Part shown: piece by piece, positions 43,050 to 50,651 of the stretch
Position numbering within the stretch: position 1 is the first letter of the stretch
Layout: each line of letters starts with the position of its first letter
DNA from: Pseudomonas helleri
GTDB taxonomy: Bacteria; Pseudomonadota; Gammaproteobacteria; Pseudomonadales; Pseudomonadaceae
Reading direction: 5' to 3'
DNA length: 50,651 nucleotides
NCBI RefSeq assembly: GCF_009600315.1
Contig: NZ_WIWC01000040.1
Span: 1-50,651 of the forward strand
Translations under genes and position numbers: made by a program
Notes under the pieces: generated by a model
Databases searched by the model: none
What the model was told of the DNA's origin: nothing
The model's input: the letters and a program-made list of their open reading frames with translations, nothing else

Positions 43050-43586
43050 GACAGGCTCGATTGATCAGAGGTGTGCTGTCAGGGCTAAAGCAATTTCTTG
43101 GCCAACAGGTCAGGAAATAAGGCGGGTTTGGCATTCTGCAGGGCTGAATGAACTGTCAGGTAATTTATCCACATGCCACTGGCACTGTTTCAGGGCGTTC
43201 ATAAGCCTTTAAGCGCTGATTTGGTTCCTGCTGTCTGGTCAAAAAACGTACAACGTCGTACAAGTCATGCCGGGCATGCATTTCGGGGACTCCTGCACGG
43301 GTTATCCACAGGTTGCTCCACAGGAACTGTGCGCAAGCGTGAAAACCCTGCATAACGCCAATATGGCTTTGTTCCAACTGGCGATATACACCGGCAAGCC
43401 GCTGTTTTATATCGAAAAGAAGTCACAATTAAGTAAATTGATCGTTTTTTGATCATTGATAGCCAAGCCACGGTCTGCTTGGGCTGTAGCCGTGTGTGCT
43501 CAGGTTATCCACAGCCCGGTGCACAGTGGTTGGGGGTAAAGATTTAATGCTGCCGGGCGGTGGCATTCAACAGAGGGTCGCTGAAT
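43050..43586. other. Intergenic region with three perfect DnaA boxes
   Basis: A 537-bp region without a credible gene. TTATCCACA occurs exactly at 43165-43173, 43302-43310 and 43505-43513, all in the same orientation; the latter two share the 12-mer GGTTATCCACAG. An AT-rich stretch with two GATC sites lies at 43425-43460 between boxes two and three. A GTACAA direct repeat with 10-bp period sits at 43248-43263. The promoter of the importer cluster must be here but is not obvious. Confidence 0.8.
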
Positions 43587-44174
43587 TCAGGGCAGACGGT
43601 GCAAAGTGATGCGCCCGCGACTCAAGTCGGCAAGTTGCTGTTGCAAGACCCCGATTTGCGGTTCGGCGACCGCCATGCGCAGCGTGACACCATTGGCGCT
43701 GAAGGTTTCATCGAGTATCAAGCCATTCAGGTCATGCAGGCGTACTTTCAACAGCGCCAGCTCACTGAACATGCATTCACAGTTCAACTCAGTGCGTTTG
43801 ATCAGAGGCACGTGTTCGGCATTTTGCAGGCACTTGTTGGCACCTCCGCCATAGGCGCGCGCCAGCCCGCCAGTGCCCAACTGAATACCGCCGTACCAGC
43901 GAATCACCAACACCGCGACTTGATCAAAACCCTGCGCCTCGATGGCGGCCAGAATGGGCCGTCCTGCGGTACCGCCGGGTTCGCCGTCGTCATGGCTGCG
44001 ATATTGGTCCGCCACTTTCCACGCCCAGCAGTTGTGGGAGGCATTCGGGTCACGGTATTGCTCGATAAAGGCCTGCGCCTCGGCGGCAGAGCAAATCGGG
44101 CTGGCAAAGGTGATAAAGCGGCTTTTGCGAATTTCTTCACGGTATTCACAGAGACCGGCCAACGTGAAAGACAT
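43587..44174 (-). CDS. yigZ: IMPACT/YigZ-family protein
   Basis: A 195-residue YigZ-type protein: the N-terminal UPF0029 domain with 'EIRKSRFITFASPI', 'HNCWAWKV', 'DDGEPGGTAGRPIL' and 'RWYGGIQLGTGGLARAY', then a short C-terminal ferredoxin-like domain (DUF1949). Relatives affect translation or protein turnover, but the bacterial role is uncertain. It begins 7 bp after the TetR gene stop on the same strand, suggesting one transcript. Confidence 0.93.
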   Translation of the reverse strand: MSFTLAGLCEYREEIRKSRFITFASPICSAAEAQAFIEQYRDPNASHNCWAWKVADQYRSHDDGEPGGTAGRPILAAIEAQGFDQVAVLVIRWYGGIQLGTGGLARAYGGGANKCLQNAEHVPLIKRTELNCECMFSELALLKVRLHDLNGLILDETFSANGVTLRMAVAEPQIGVLQQQLADLSRGRITLHRLP

Positions 44175-44181
44175 GCGTTAC

Positions 44182-44838
44182 TCAGTGTGATGACGGGGGT
44201 GTCAGGCCGCAGCCCTTGAGAATGATACGGGTCAGATTGTAGCTGGCATCAGCCATGTCTTGCTTGGTCAGGCGTGAGCGGCCGGTGACTCGGCAGATTT
44301 GCGTCGCGAAGTCAGCATAGTGCTGCGTGCTGCCCCACAGCAGGAAAATCAGGTGGGTGGGGTCCACATCATCCATTTTCCCGGCATCAATCCAAGCTTG
44401 GAATACCGCCGCCCGGCCCAGGAACCAGAGGCGATAATCCTGATTGAAATACTCGGTGAGGCATTCACCGCCACTGATGATTTCCATGGCGAAGATGCGT
44501 GATGCCTTGGGCTGGCTGCGGGAAAATTCCATTTTCGCCTGGATATAACGGGTCAGTGCCTGGGCAGGATCATCCTGCGCGTTGAGGGTGTTGAAGGTGC
44601 TGTCCCAGAGCTCAATGATATTGCTCAACACGGCAATATAAAGCCCGAGTTTATTGGTGAAGTAATAGTGCAGGTTGGCTTTGGGCAGGCCGGCATTTTG
44701 CGCGATGGTGTTCATGCTGGTGCCTTTGAAACCATGGCGGGCGAACTCATCTTCGGCGGCCTTGAGAATGGCGTCTTCGTTTTTCTGACGAATGCGGCTG
44801 GCAGGTTTGCCTGCGTGTGCAGGGACTTCAAGGGTCAT
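44182..44838 (-). CDS. TetR-family regulator, RutR-like
   Basis: 218 residues with helix-turn-helix 'FARHGFKGTSMNTIAQNAGL' (about 32-60; 'PKANLHYYFTNKLGLY' follows) and the RutR-type ligand domain ('RIFAMEIISGGECLTEYF'). Relatives sense uracil, thymine or related catabolites. The start at 44838 follows GGAA; the frame continues to 44892 with poor support. Its location beside an NCS2 permease suggests control of nucleobase uptake. Confidence 0.88.
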   Translation of the reverse strand: MTLEVPAHAGKPASRIRQKNEDAILKAAEDEFARHGFKGTSMNTIAQNAGLPKANLHYYFTNKLGLYIAVLSNIIELWDSTFNTLNAQDDPAQALTRYIQAKMEFSRSQPKASRIFAMEIISGGECLTEYFNQDYRLWFLGRAAVFQAWIDAGKMDDVDPTHLIFLLWGSTQHYADFATQICRVTGRSRLTKQDMADASYNLTRIILKGCGLTPPSSH

Positions 44839-44925
44839 AAACAATTCCGGACAGATCGGTGGGCGCAACCAGTGCACTGATAGCGCACCCACCGTAATGA
44901 AACAAGCAGTGTGAGCATAAACAGC

Positions 44926-46323
44926 TCAGCTTTTTGGCCCAAGTGCGGGGCTTGGAGCAGGCACAATCGCGATCTCGGTTTCAGGTTTTTTCTCCGGCAG
45001 CAGCAGGCACATGAGCAGCGCGGTAATGCCGCCGCTGGTGATCGCTGAGTCGAACAGGTTTTGCACCAGTTTAGGCATCAAATGCAGCAAGCCGGGTTGC
45101 GCCGCGATCCCCAGACCGACGCCAAAGGAAGTCGCAATAATCAGCATATTGCGGCGATCCAGCGGGGCTTGAGCGAGGATTCGCACGCCCGCTGCGGCGA
45201 CGCTTCCAAACATGACCAGCGTGGCGCCACCCAGCACCGGCTTGGGGATTTGCTGCAACACTGCGCCAATCACCGGAAACAATCCAAGACAGATCAAAAT
45301 GGCACCGATGTACAGGCCGACATAGCGGCTGGCCACGCCGGTCAACTGAATGACACCGTTATTCTGGGCGAACGTGGTGTTGGGAAAGGCACTGAACGTG
45401 GCGGCGATCATGCAACTGACGCCATCGCCCAGCACGCCGCCTTTGAGCCTGGCGATGTAACTTGGCCCACTGATGGGTTGGCGGGCCAGCATGCAGTTGG
45501 CCGTGAGGTCGCCGACGGTTTCGATCGTGCTGATCACATAGATCAGCGCGACGGGCAAAAAGGCCGTCCAGTCGAAACTGAAACCAAACTTGAACGGTAC
45601 AGGGGCGCTGATCAGTGGCAAACCGGTAATGGGCTTGGGTACCAATTGACCGCTGTACCAGGCGACCAGGCTACCGACGGCGAGACCGATGATGATGGCC
45701 GACAGCCGCACCCAAGGGGTCGAGGAGCGGTTGAGCAAGATGATCGTCAGCAATACAAAGCCACCCAATGCAAGATTGGCTGGCGCGCCAAAGTCCGGTG
45801 CATTGAAACCGCCCCCCAGATCCGTGATGCCGACCTTGATCAGGCTGACGCCAATCAGCGTAATCACGATGCCCGTCACCAGCGGTGTGATCACCCGGCG
45901 CAATTGGCCAATGCAACGGCTGAGGATGACTTGCACCAGTGCGCCGAAAAAGCACACGCCAAAAATCATTGCCAGAATATCTTCCGGGCTGCCGCCCCGT
46001 TGTTTGACCAGAAAACCGGCGGACAGGACGGCGCCCAGAAAGGCAAAGCTGGTGCCCTGCAGGCAAATCATTCCGGCGCCAATGCCAAAAGGTCGACGAG
46101 CCTGAATGAAGGTGCCAACACCGGAGACCAGCAAGGCCATGCTGATCAGATACGGCAAGTGTTCCATCAGCCCCAGTGCAGCGCCGATCACCAGCGGCGG
46201 TGTAATGATGCCGACGAATGCTGCCAATACGTGCTGTAACGCAGCCAAGATCGCGGCGAGTGGTTTTGGGCGGTCGTTCAGGCCGTAAATCAGTTCACTG
46301 GGCGTAGATGATTCTGGCTGCAT
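44926..46323 (-). CDS. NCS2 nucleobase:cation symporter (xanthine/uric acid type)
   Basis: A 465-residue permease with about 12-14 hydrophobic segments. The NCS2 signature is 'FAQNNGVIQLTGVASRYVG', and the substrate-loop region is 'TVGDLTANCMLARQPISGPS'. It resembles xanthine and urate symporters more than UraA. The start at 46323 follows AGAGAG; the frame extends to 46386 without a site. It is followed by the RutR-like regulator gene 87 bp downstream and probably imports purines that feed the cluster at 34-43 kb. Confidence 0.9.
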   Translation of the reverse strand: MQPESSTPSELIYGLNDRPKPLAAILAALQHVLAAFVGIITPPLVIGAALGLMEHLPYLISMALLVSGVGTFIQARRPFGIGAGMICLQGTSFAFLGAVLSAGFLVKQRGGSPEDILAMIFGVCFFGALVQVILSRCIGQLRRVITPLVTGIVITLIGVSLIKVGITDLGGGFNAPDFGAPANLALGGFVLLTIILLNRSSTPWVRLSAIIIGLAVGSLVAWYSGQLVPKPITGLPLISAPVPFKFGFSFDWTAFLPVALIYVISTIETVGDLTANCMLARQPISGPSYIARLKGGVLGDGVSCMIAATFSAFPNTTFAQNNGVIQLTGVASRYVGLYIGAILICLGLFPVIGAVLQQIPKPVLGGATLVMFGSVAAAGVRILAQAPLDRRNMLIIATSFGVGLGIAAQPGLLHLMPKLVQNLFDSAITSGGITALLMCLLLPEKKPETEIAIVPAPSPALGPKS

Positions 46324-46500
46324 GGGGCGCTCTCTGCATTCGGCTGTGCATGTGGGGTAGATAGGCCATTGCAAAAAGCTGTCCAAGTGCTCAGGTAATT
46401 ATTCAGTCCTGCTCTGTTAATTTTTATAAATCATGAAGTTAAAAGGTTTTTAGCAGACGCTGGGTTGCGCCTTGGTCAAGTCATTAATCCAGCAGGCGCC

Positions 46501-47421
46501 CTAGCGTGTAGCGGCCAGACTCTCCAGAAAGCTTTCCAGCACCAAATGGGGGCGACGGCCTTTACGCGTGACAGAAGCCAAGCTCAAATCGTAATAGCGC
46601 AACGTAGGTTTGAGCGCCCGTAACCGGCCTTGCTGCACCCAGAATTGGGCATAGTGGTCTGGCAGATAGCCAATATATCGGCCGGTCAGAATCAAAAAAG
46701 CCATGCCTTCGCGGTCCGAAGCACTGGCCGTGCAGTTGAGGGCTTGATAGTGCGCCTGAATCTCGGCCTGCAGGCGAAAGGTCGGGGCAATGGCGTCCTG
46801 ATCATTGAGCCGCTGATCCTCCAGCAAGCGGTCGTCGACATAGAACAATGGATGGCCCACGGCGCAGTAAAGCAGTGAGCGTTCGCTGTACAACAGTTGG
46901 TATTCAAGCCCGGACAGTGCACTGGCCTGAGGCACTACACCCACATGCAAACGCCCGTCGAGCACGCCTTGCTCCACCTCATTGGGAGCGATCATGCGAA
47001 TATGAATTTGCACGTCGGGCCCGCGCTCCTTGAGTTGAGCCAAGGCATGGGTAATGCGCATATGGGGGAGGGTGACGAGGTTGTCGGTCAGCCCGATGGT
47101 CAACTCACCGCGCAAATGGTGGTGCAAACCGTTGACCTCGGTGCGAAAGCTTTCCAGTGCGCCCAGCAACTGGAGTGCTGACTGGTAAACCTCGCGGCCT
47201 TCTTCGGTCAGGGAGAATCCGGCTCGCCCACGCTGACATAACCGCAAACCGAGGCGCTGCTCAAGATCACTCATTTGCTGACTAATCGCCGAGCGGCCAA
47301 TGCCCAATACCGTCTCAGCAGCCGAAAATCCGCCGCATTCCACAACGCTGCGGAAGATGCGCAGCAAGCGGATATCAAAGTCGCTGACTTGCGCCAGTGC
47401 ATCGGGACGACGGCTGCTCAT
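46501..47421 (-). CDS. bauR: LysR-type regulator, BauR-like
   Basis: A 306-residue LTTR with an N-terminal helix-turn-helix (about 14-72, 'FSAAETVLGIGRSAISQQMS') and a substrate-binding domain from about 95. Its position divergent from beta-alanine:pyruvate aminotransferase matches bauR of P. aeruginosa, the activator of beta-alanine use. An operator-like dyad abuts its start. Confidence 0.87.
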   Translation of the reverse strand: MSSRRPDALAQVSDFDIRLLRIFRSVVECGGFSAAETVLGIGRSAISQQMSDLEQRLGLRLCQRGRAGFSLTEEGREVYQSALQLLGALESFRTEVNGLHHHLRGELTIGLTDNLVTLPHMRITHALAQLKERGPDVQIHIRMIAPNEVEQGVLDGRLHVGVVPQASALSGLEYQLLYSERSLLYCAVGHPLFYVDDRLLEDQRLNDQDAIAPTFRLQAEIQAHYQALNCTASASDREGMAFLILTGRYIGYLPDHYAQFWVQQGRLRALKPTLRYYDLSLASVTRKGRRPHLVLESFLESLAATR

Positions 47422-47424
47422 AGT

Positions 47425-47450
47425 TTAGTGACTGCCTAACTAAAGGTTAG
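47425..47450. promoter_or_regulatory. LysR-type operator candidate between bauR and bauA
   Basis: Two overlapping dyads: TTAGT-n9-ACTAA (47425-47443) and CTAAC-n5-GTTAG (47436-47450), 3 nt from the bauR start and about 95 nt before bauA. Spacing and T-n11-A-like content suit an LTTR recognition site. Confidence 0.5.
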
Positions 47451-47544
47451 AAAAGTTGGATTTCACCGACTTTATAGCCGTGTCAATTTAGCTGCAACAA
47501 CGCTTTCAATCCCACGCCGCTTTCTGCTTTGCGAGGTTTTGCTC

Positions 47545-48894
47545 ATGAACATGCCTGAAAATGCCGAGATCTCAGTGACCAGCCAATTGAAGCTGGATGC
47601 TCACTGGATGCCTTACACCGCGAACCGTAACTTCCACCGTGATCCACGTTTTATCGTGGGCGCAAAAGGCAGTTACCTGACGGACGATAAAGGTCGGCAA
47701 ATTTACGATTCGCTGTCAGGTCTATGGACGTGCGGCGCAGGGCATACCCGCACGGAAATTCAGGAAGCGGTGGCCAAGCAACTGGGCACACTGGACTACT
47801 CCCCCGCGTTCCAATACGGTCATCCGCTGTCCTTTCAATTGGCCGAGAAAATTACCGCGCTGACGCCGGGCAATCTGAACCACGTGTTCTTCACTGATTC
47901 GGGGTCTGAATGTGCCGACACGGCCGTGAAGATGGTACGGGGTTACTGGCGTTTGAAAGGCCAGGCGACCAAAACCAAAATGATCGGTCGTGCTCGCGGC
48001 TATCACGGCGTGAACATTGCCGGTACCAGTCTGGGCGGTGTGAATGGCAACCGTAAGCTGTTTGGTCAGGCCATGATGGACGTTGATCATCTGCCTCACA
48101 CGTTATTGGCCAGCAACGCGTTTTCTCGCGGAATGCCCGAGTTGGGCGGAATTGCATTGGCCGATGAACTGCTCAAGTTGATCGAACTGCATGATGCCTC
48201 GAATATTGCCGCAGTGTTTGTTGAGCCAATGGCCGGCTCTGCCGGTGTACTGGTGCCGCCACAGGGTTATCTGAAACGCCTGCGTGAAATCTGCGATCAG
48301 CACAACATCCTGTTGGTGTTCGATGAGGTGATTACCGGGTTTGGTCGCACTGGCTCGATGTTCGGGGCTGACAGCTTCGGTGTGACACCGGACTTGATGT
48401 GTATTGCCAAGCAAGTCACCAACGGTGCGATTCCCATGGGGGCGGTGATTGCGTCTACTGAGATTTATCAGACGTTCATGAATCAGCCTACGCCTGAGTA
48501 TGCGGTTGAGTTCCCACATGGTTACACCTACTCGGCTCACCCGGTGGCGTGCGCTGCGGGGATTGCTGCGCTGGATCTGCTGCAAAAAGAAAACCTGGTG
48601 CAGAGCGTGACGGATGTCGCACCGCATTTCGAGAATGCGCTGCATGGCCTGAAGGGCGTGAAAAACGTCATCGACATTCGTAACTATGGCCTGGCGGGCG
48701 CCATTCAAATTGCACCGCGTGATGGCGATGCGATTGTGCGGCCGTTCGATGCGGCGATGAAATTGTGGAAAGCCGGATTTTATGTTCGTTTTGGCGGTGA
48801 CACCCTGCAGTTCGGGCCAACCTTCAACAGCAAGGCGCAAGACCTGGATCGCTTGTTCGATGCGGTCGGTGAAGCGCTGAACCAGATCGACTGA
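47545..48894 (+). CDS. bauA: Omega-amino acid (beta-alanine):pyruvate aminotransferase
   Basis: A 449-residue class III PLP aminotransferase, the exact length of the known Pseudomonas omega-amino acid:pyruvate enzyme. It has 'DSGSECADTAVKMVRGYW', the PLP aspartate D260 ('LLVFDEVITGFGRTG') and the Schiff-base lysine K289 ('CIAKQVTNGAIPMGAV'). It converts beta-alanine to malonate semialdehyde. The ATG at 47545 follows GAGG; a TTG 6 nt earlier is in frame. A 16-bp palindrome follows the stop. Confidence 0.95.
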   Translation: MNMPENAEISVTSQLKLDAHWMPYTANRNFHRDPRFIVGAKGSYLTDDKGRQIYDSLSGLWTCGAGHTRTEIQEAVAKQLGTLDYSPAFQYGHPLSFQLAEKITALTPGNLNHVFFTDSGSECADTAVKMVRGYWRLKGQATKTKMIGRARGYHGVNIAGTSLGGVNGNRKLFGQAMMDVDHLPHTLLASNAFSRGMPELGGIALADELLKLIELHDASNIAAVFVEPMAGSAGVLVPPQGYLKRLREICDQHNILLVFDEVITGFGRTGSMFGADSFGVTPDLMCIAKQVTNGAIPMGAVIASTEIYQTFMNQPTPEYAVEFPHGYTYSAHPVACAAGIAALDLLQKENLVQSVTDVAPHFENALHGLKGVKNVIDIRNYGLAGAIQIAPRDGDAIVRPFDAAMKLWKAGFYVRFGGDTLQFGPTFNSKAQDLDRLFDAVGEALNQID

Positions 48895-48896
48895 TC

Positions 48897-48912
48897 CTTC
48901 TATATATAGAAG
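48897..48912. repeat. Perfect 16-bp palindrome between bauA and bauC
   Basis: CTTCTATATATAGAAG starts 3 bp after the bauA stop. In RNA the arms could form only a small AU-rich hairpin; as DNA it could be a protein site. Purpose unknown. Confidence 0.5.
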
Positions 48913-48977
48913 CGACACTTTTGGCTTTACCCAGGCGCGCAGCGTTCGCGCCTGTGGACAACTTTTCTGGAGCATCC

Positions 48978-50471
48978 ATGAGCACCATTCAACATTTGAT
49001 CAATGGCGAGTTGCTGAACGATACCGGCCGTACTGCCGATGTGTATAACCCGTCGACCGGTAAAGTAATCCATCAAGTTCCCTTGGCCAGTCGCGAGACC
49101 ATTCAACAAGCGATTGACGCTGCCAAGGCGGCATTCCCGGCCTGGCGTAATACGCCTCCAGCCAAGCGTGCTCAAGTGATGTTCCGATTTAAGCAATTGC
49201 TGGAACAGAACGAAGCCCGTATCTCGCAGTTGATCAGCGAAGAACATGGGAAGACGCTGGAAGATGCGGCGGGCGAACTCAAGCGTGGGATTGAGAATGT
49301 TGAGTACGCCTGTTCAGCGCCGGAAATTTTGAAGGGCGAATACAGCCGTAACGTAGGCCCGAACATTGATGCATGGTCGGACTTCCAGCCCTTGGGTGTA
49401 GTGGCGGGTATTACGCCATTCAACTTCCCGGCGATGGTTCCTTTGTGGATGTACCCGTTGGCAATTGTGTGTGGTAACTGTTTCATCCTTAAGCCGTCGG
49501 AGCGAGATCCGAGTTCGACGTTGTTTATTGCTCAGTTGCTGCAAGAGGCAGGGCTGCCCAAGGGTGTGATGAGCGTTGTGCATGGTGACAAATCCGCTGT
49601 GGATGCGCTGATTGAAGCGCCAGAAGTCAAAGCGTTGAGTTTTGTGGGGTCTACGCCGATCGCAGAGTACATCTATGCCGAGGCGACCAAGCGCGGCAAG
49701 CGCGTTCAAGCGTTGGGCGGGGCGAAGAACCATGCGGTGCTGATGCCGGATGCCGATTTGGATAACGCGGTTAATGCGTTGATGGGTGCCGCGTATGGTT
49801 CATGTGGCGAGCGCTGCATGGCAATTTCGGTTGCCGTATGTGTTGGCGATCAAGTGGCGGATGCGCTCGTGGCCAAGTTGGTTCCACAGATCAAAGCGCT
49901 GAAAATTGGCGCTGGCACTTCGTGCGGTCTGGACATGGGCCCCTTGGTGTCGGGGCAGGCGCGTGACAAGGTCAGTGGTTATGTGCAAGACGGTGTGGCC
50001 GCTGGCGCTGAACTCGTGGTTGATGGTCGTGGTTTGAGTGTCAAGGATCACGAAGAAGGCTTCTTCCTGGGTGGCTGTCTGTTTGATCGTGTGACGCCTG
50101 AAATGCGCATCTATAAAGAAGAGATCTTTGGACCGGTGCTGTGCATTGTGCGGGTGGATAGCCTGGAAGCCGCGATGCAGTTGATCAATGACCATGAATA
50201 CGGCAATGGCACCTGTATATTTACCCGTGACGGCGAGGCGGCACGTTTGTTCTGCGATGAAATCGAAGTGGGCATGGTCGGTGTTAACGTCCCACTGCCC
50301 GTACCTGTGGCTTATCACAGCTTTGGTGGCTGGAAACGCTCGCTGTTTGGTGACTTGCATGCCTATGGGCCGGATGGCGTGCGTTTCTATACCCGCCGTA
50401 AAGCAATCACCCAGCGTTGGCCGCAGCGTGCTACTCATGAAGCATCGCAATTCGCGTTTCCGAGCCTGTAA
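48978..50471 (+). CDS. bauC: CoA-acylating (methyl)malonate-semialdehyde dehydrogenase
   Basis: A 497-residue aldehyde dehydrogenase of the MmsA group, with 'GITPFNFPAMVPLWMYPLA' (oxyanion Asn N149), 'KPSERDP', the NAD site 'SFVGSTPIAEYIY' and nucleophile C280 in 'GSCGERCMAIS'. It makes acetyl-CoA from malonate semialdehyde produced by BauA. CTGGAG precedes the start at 48978. The bauB gene found between these two in P. aeruginosa is absent here. A strong terminator follows. Confidence 0.94.
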   Translation: MSTIQHLINGELLNDTGRTADVYNPSTGKVIHQVPLASRETIQQAIDAAKAAFPAWRNTPPAKRAQVMFRFKQLLEQNEARISQLISEEHGKTLEDAAGELKRGIENVEYACSAPEILKGEYSRNVGPNIDAWSDFQPLGVVAGITPFNFPAMVPLWMYPLAIVCGNCFILKPSERDPSSTLFIAQLLQEAGLPKGVMSVVHGDKSAVDALIEAPEVKALSFVGSTPIAEYIYAEATKRGKRVQALGGAKNHAVLMPDADLDNAVNALMGAAYGSCGERCMAISVAVCVGDQVADALVAKLVPQIKALKIGAGTSCGLDMGPLVSGQARDKVSGYVQDGVAAGAELVVDGRGLSVKDHEEGFFLGGCLFDRVTPEMRIYKEEIFGPVLCIVRVDSLEAAMQLINDHEYGNGTCIFTRDGEAARLFCDEIEVGMVGVNVPLPVPVAYHSFGGWKRSLFGDLHAYGPDGVRFYTRRKAITQRWPQRATHEASQFAFPSL

Positions 50472-50492
50472 GTACTTCGTTGCATCTGCTTG

Positions 50493-50528
50493 AAGCAAAG
50501 GCCAGCCGCCAGGCTGGCCTTTGCTTTT
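50493..50528 (+). terminator. Rho-independent terminator after bauC
   Basis: AAGCAAAGGCCAGCC (50493-50507) pairs perfectly with GGCTGGCCTTTGCTT (50512-50526) around GCCA, a 15-bp stem followed by TT. It is a typical Pseudomonas terminator. Confidence 0.92.
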
Positions 50529-50559
50529 GGGTTATATGACATAAATGTGAAATGAGTGC

Positions 50560-50587
50560 TTGACCCAGAATTCCAACGGCCTATAAT
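50560..50587 (+). promoter_or_regulatory. Strong sigma70 promoter, likely rRNA operon P1
   Basis: -35 TTGACC (50560-50565), a 16-bp spacer, and a consensus -10 TATAAT (50582-50587). It is followed by the discriminator TCGCCCCA, GC-rich as in stringently controlled stable-RNA promoters. No coding sequence follows before the window ends. The downstream leader (AACGGAAAACTCCTTGA) resembles Pseudomonas rrn leaders from memory, so an rRNA operon probably starts just outside. Confidence 0.6.
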
Positions 50588-50651
50588 TCGCCCCACTTCC
50601 GGCGCAGTCGAAACGGAAAACTCCTTGATATTCAATGAGTTGTACGGTTTT

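Noticed and set aside
43165..43452. Small open frames in the DnaA-box region
   Set aside because: 60-70 codons with no ribosome-binding site, no conserved-looking segments, and overlapping frames on both strands.
43050..43586. Chromosomal origin oriC
   Set aside because: DnaA boxes and an AT-rich stretch are present, but the neighbours are not dnaA/dnaN/rpmH or parAB, so a titration or regulatory role is more likely.
45061..46239. 392-residue open frame on the plus strand
   Set aside because: It lies antisense to the NCS2 permease, has a His/Gln/Asp-rich composition typical of reverse-frame translation, and has no domain or ribosome-binding site.

Overview
The window reads as a chromosomal segment of a Pseudomonas species, probably of the fluorescens lineage. 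Support comes from the Flp/Tad pilus locus with its PprA/PprB two-component system, the purine-salvage and beta-alanine gene order familiar from Pseudomonas chromosomes, REP-type palindromes between genes, and uniformly Pseudomonas-like coding sequence. No phage, integron or CRISPR array was seen. The only mobile-element trace is a short repeat pair at the extreme left end.

Layout. (1) 0.1-15.3 kb is a type IVb (Flp/Tad) pilus locus: a lone receiver domain and the flp pilin on the minus strand; rcpC-rcpA-tadZ-tadA-tadB-tadC-tadD-DUF3613 as one plus-strand operon; pprB and the prepilin peptidase fppA on minus; tadF and the sensor kinase pprA on plus; and tadG alone on minus. Three of the separate transcription units (flp, pprB, tadG) carry the same AT-rich motif upstream, a candidate site for the regulator PprB. 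(2) 15.5-24.6 kb holds two DUF4136 lipoproteins, cmoM with a MazG-like pyrophosphohydrolase, a MaoC hydratase / long FabG / thiolase group, a bile-acid-symporter-family transporter with an AraC regulator, and a RIO-type kinase. (3) 24.6-28.3 kb is a sulfide/persulfide detoxification module: persulfide dioxygenase, BigR-like repressor, a DUF442-SQR fusion and a TauE-type exporter. (4) 28.4-32.0 kb is copper homeostasis (cueR, copA, a small exported protein, copZ), with two clear CueR-type promoters. (5) An MFS drug exporter follows, then a 56-residue protein whose ribosome-binding site lies inside a perfect 11-bp hairpin. (6) 33.9-43.0 kb is a minus-strand purine uptake and deamination cluster: BMP-type ABC importer, 8-oxoguanine deaminase, SDR, 2OG-Fe(II) oxygenase, and adenine/adenosine deaminase. 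The last of these carries a premature stop 19 codons before its ancestral end. (7) A 537-bp intergenic region with three perfect DnaA boxes separates this cluster from YigZ, a RutR-like TetR regulator and an NCS2 nucleobase permease. (8) 46.5-50.5 kb is the beta-alanine catabolic set bauR / bauA / bauC. The window ends in a strong promoter with a GC-rich discriminator, which looks like the first promoter of an rRNA operon.

The genes form compact functional modules. The points most worth following up are the two Shine-Dalgarno-occluding hairpins, the DnaA-box cluster, the shared Tad-locus motif, the nonsense-truncated deaminase, and the REP elements, one of which supplies the stop codon of its neighbour. 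No wholly new multi-gene system is evident.
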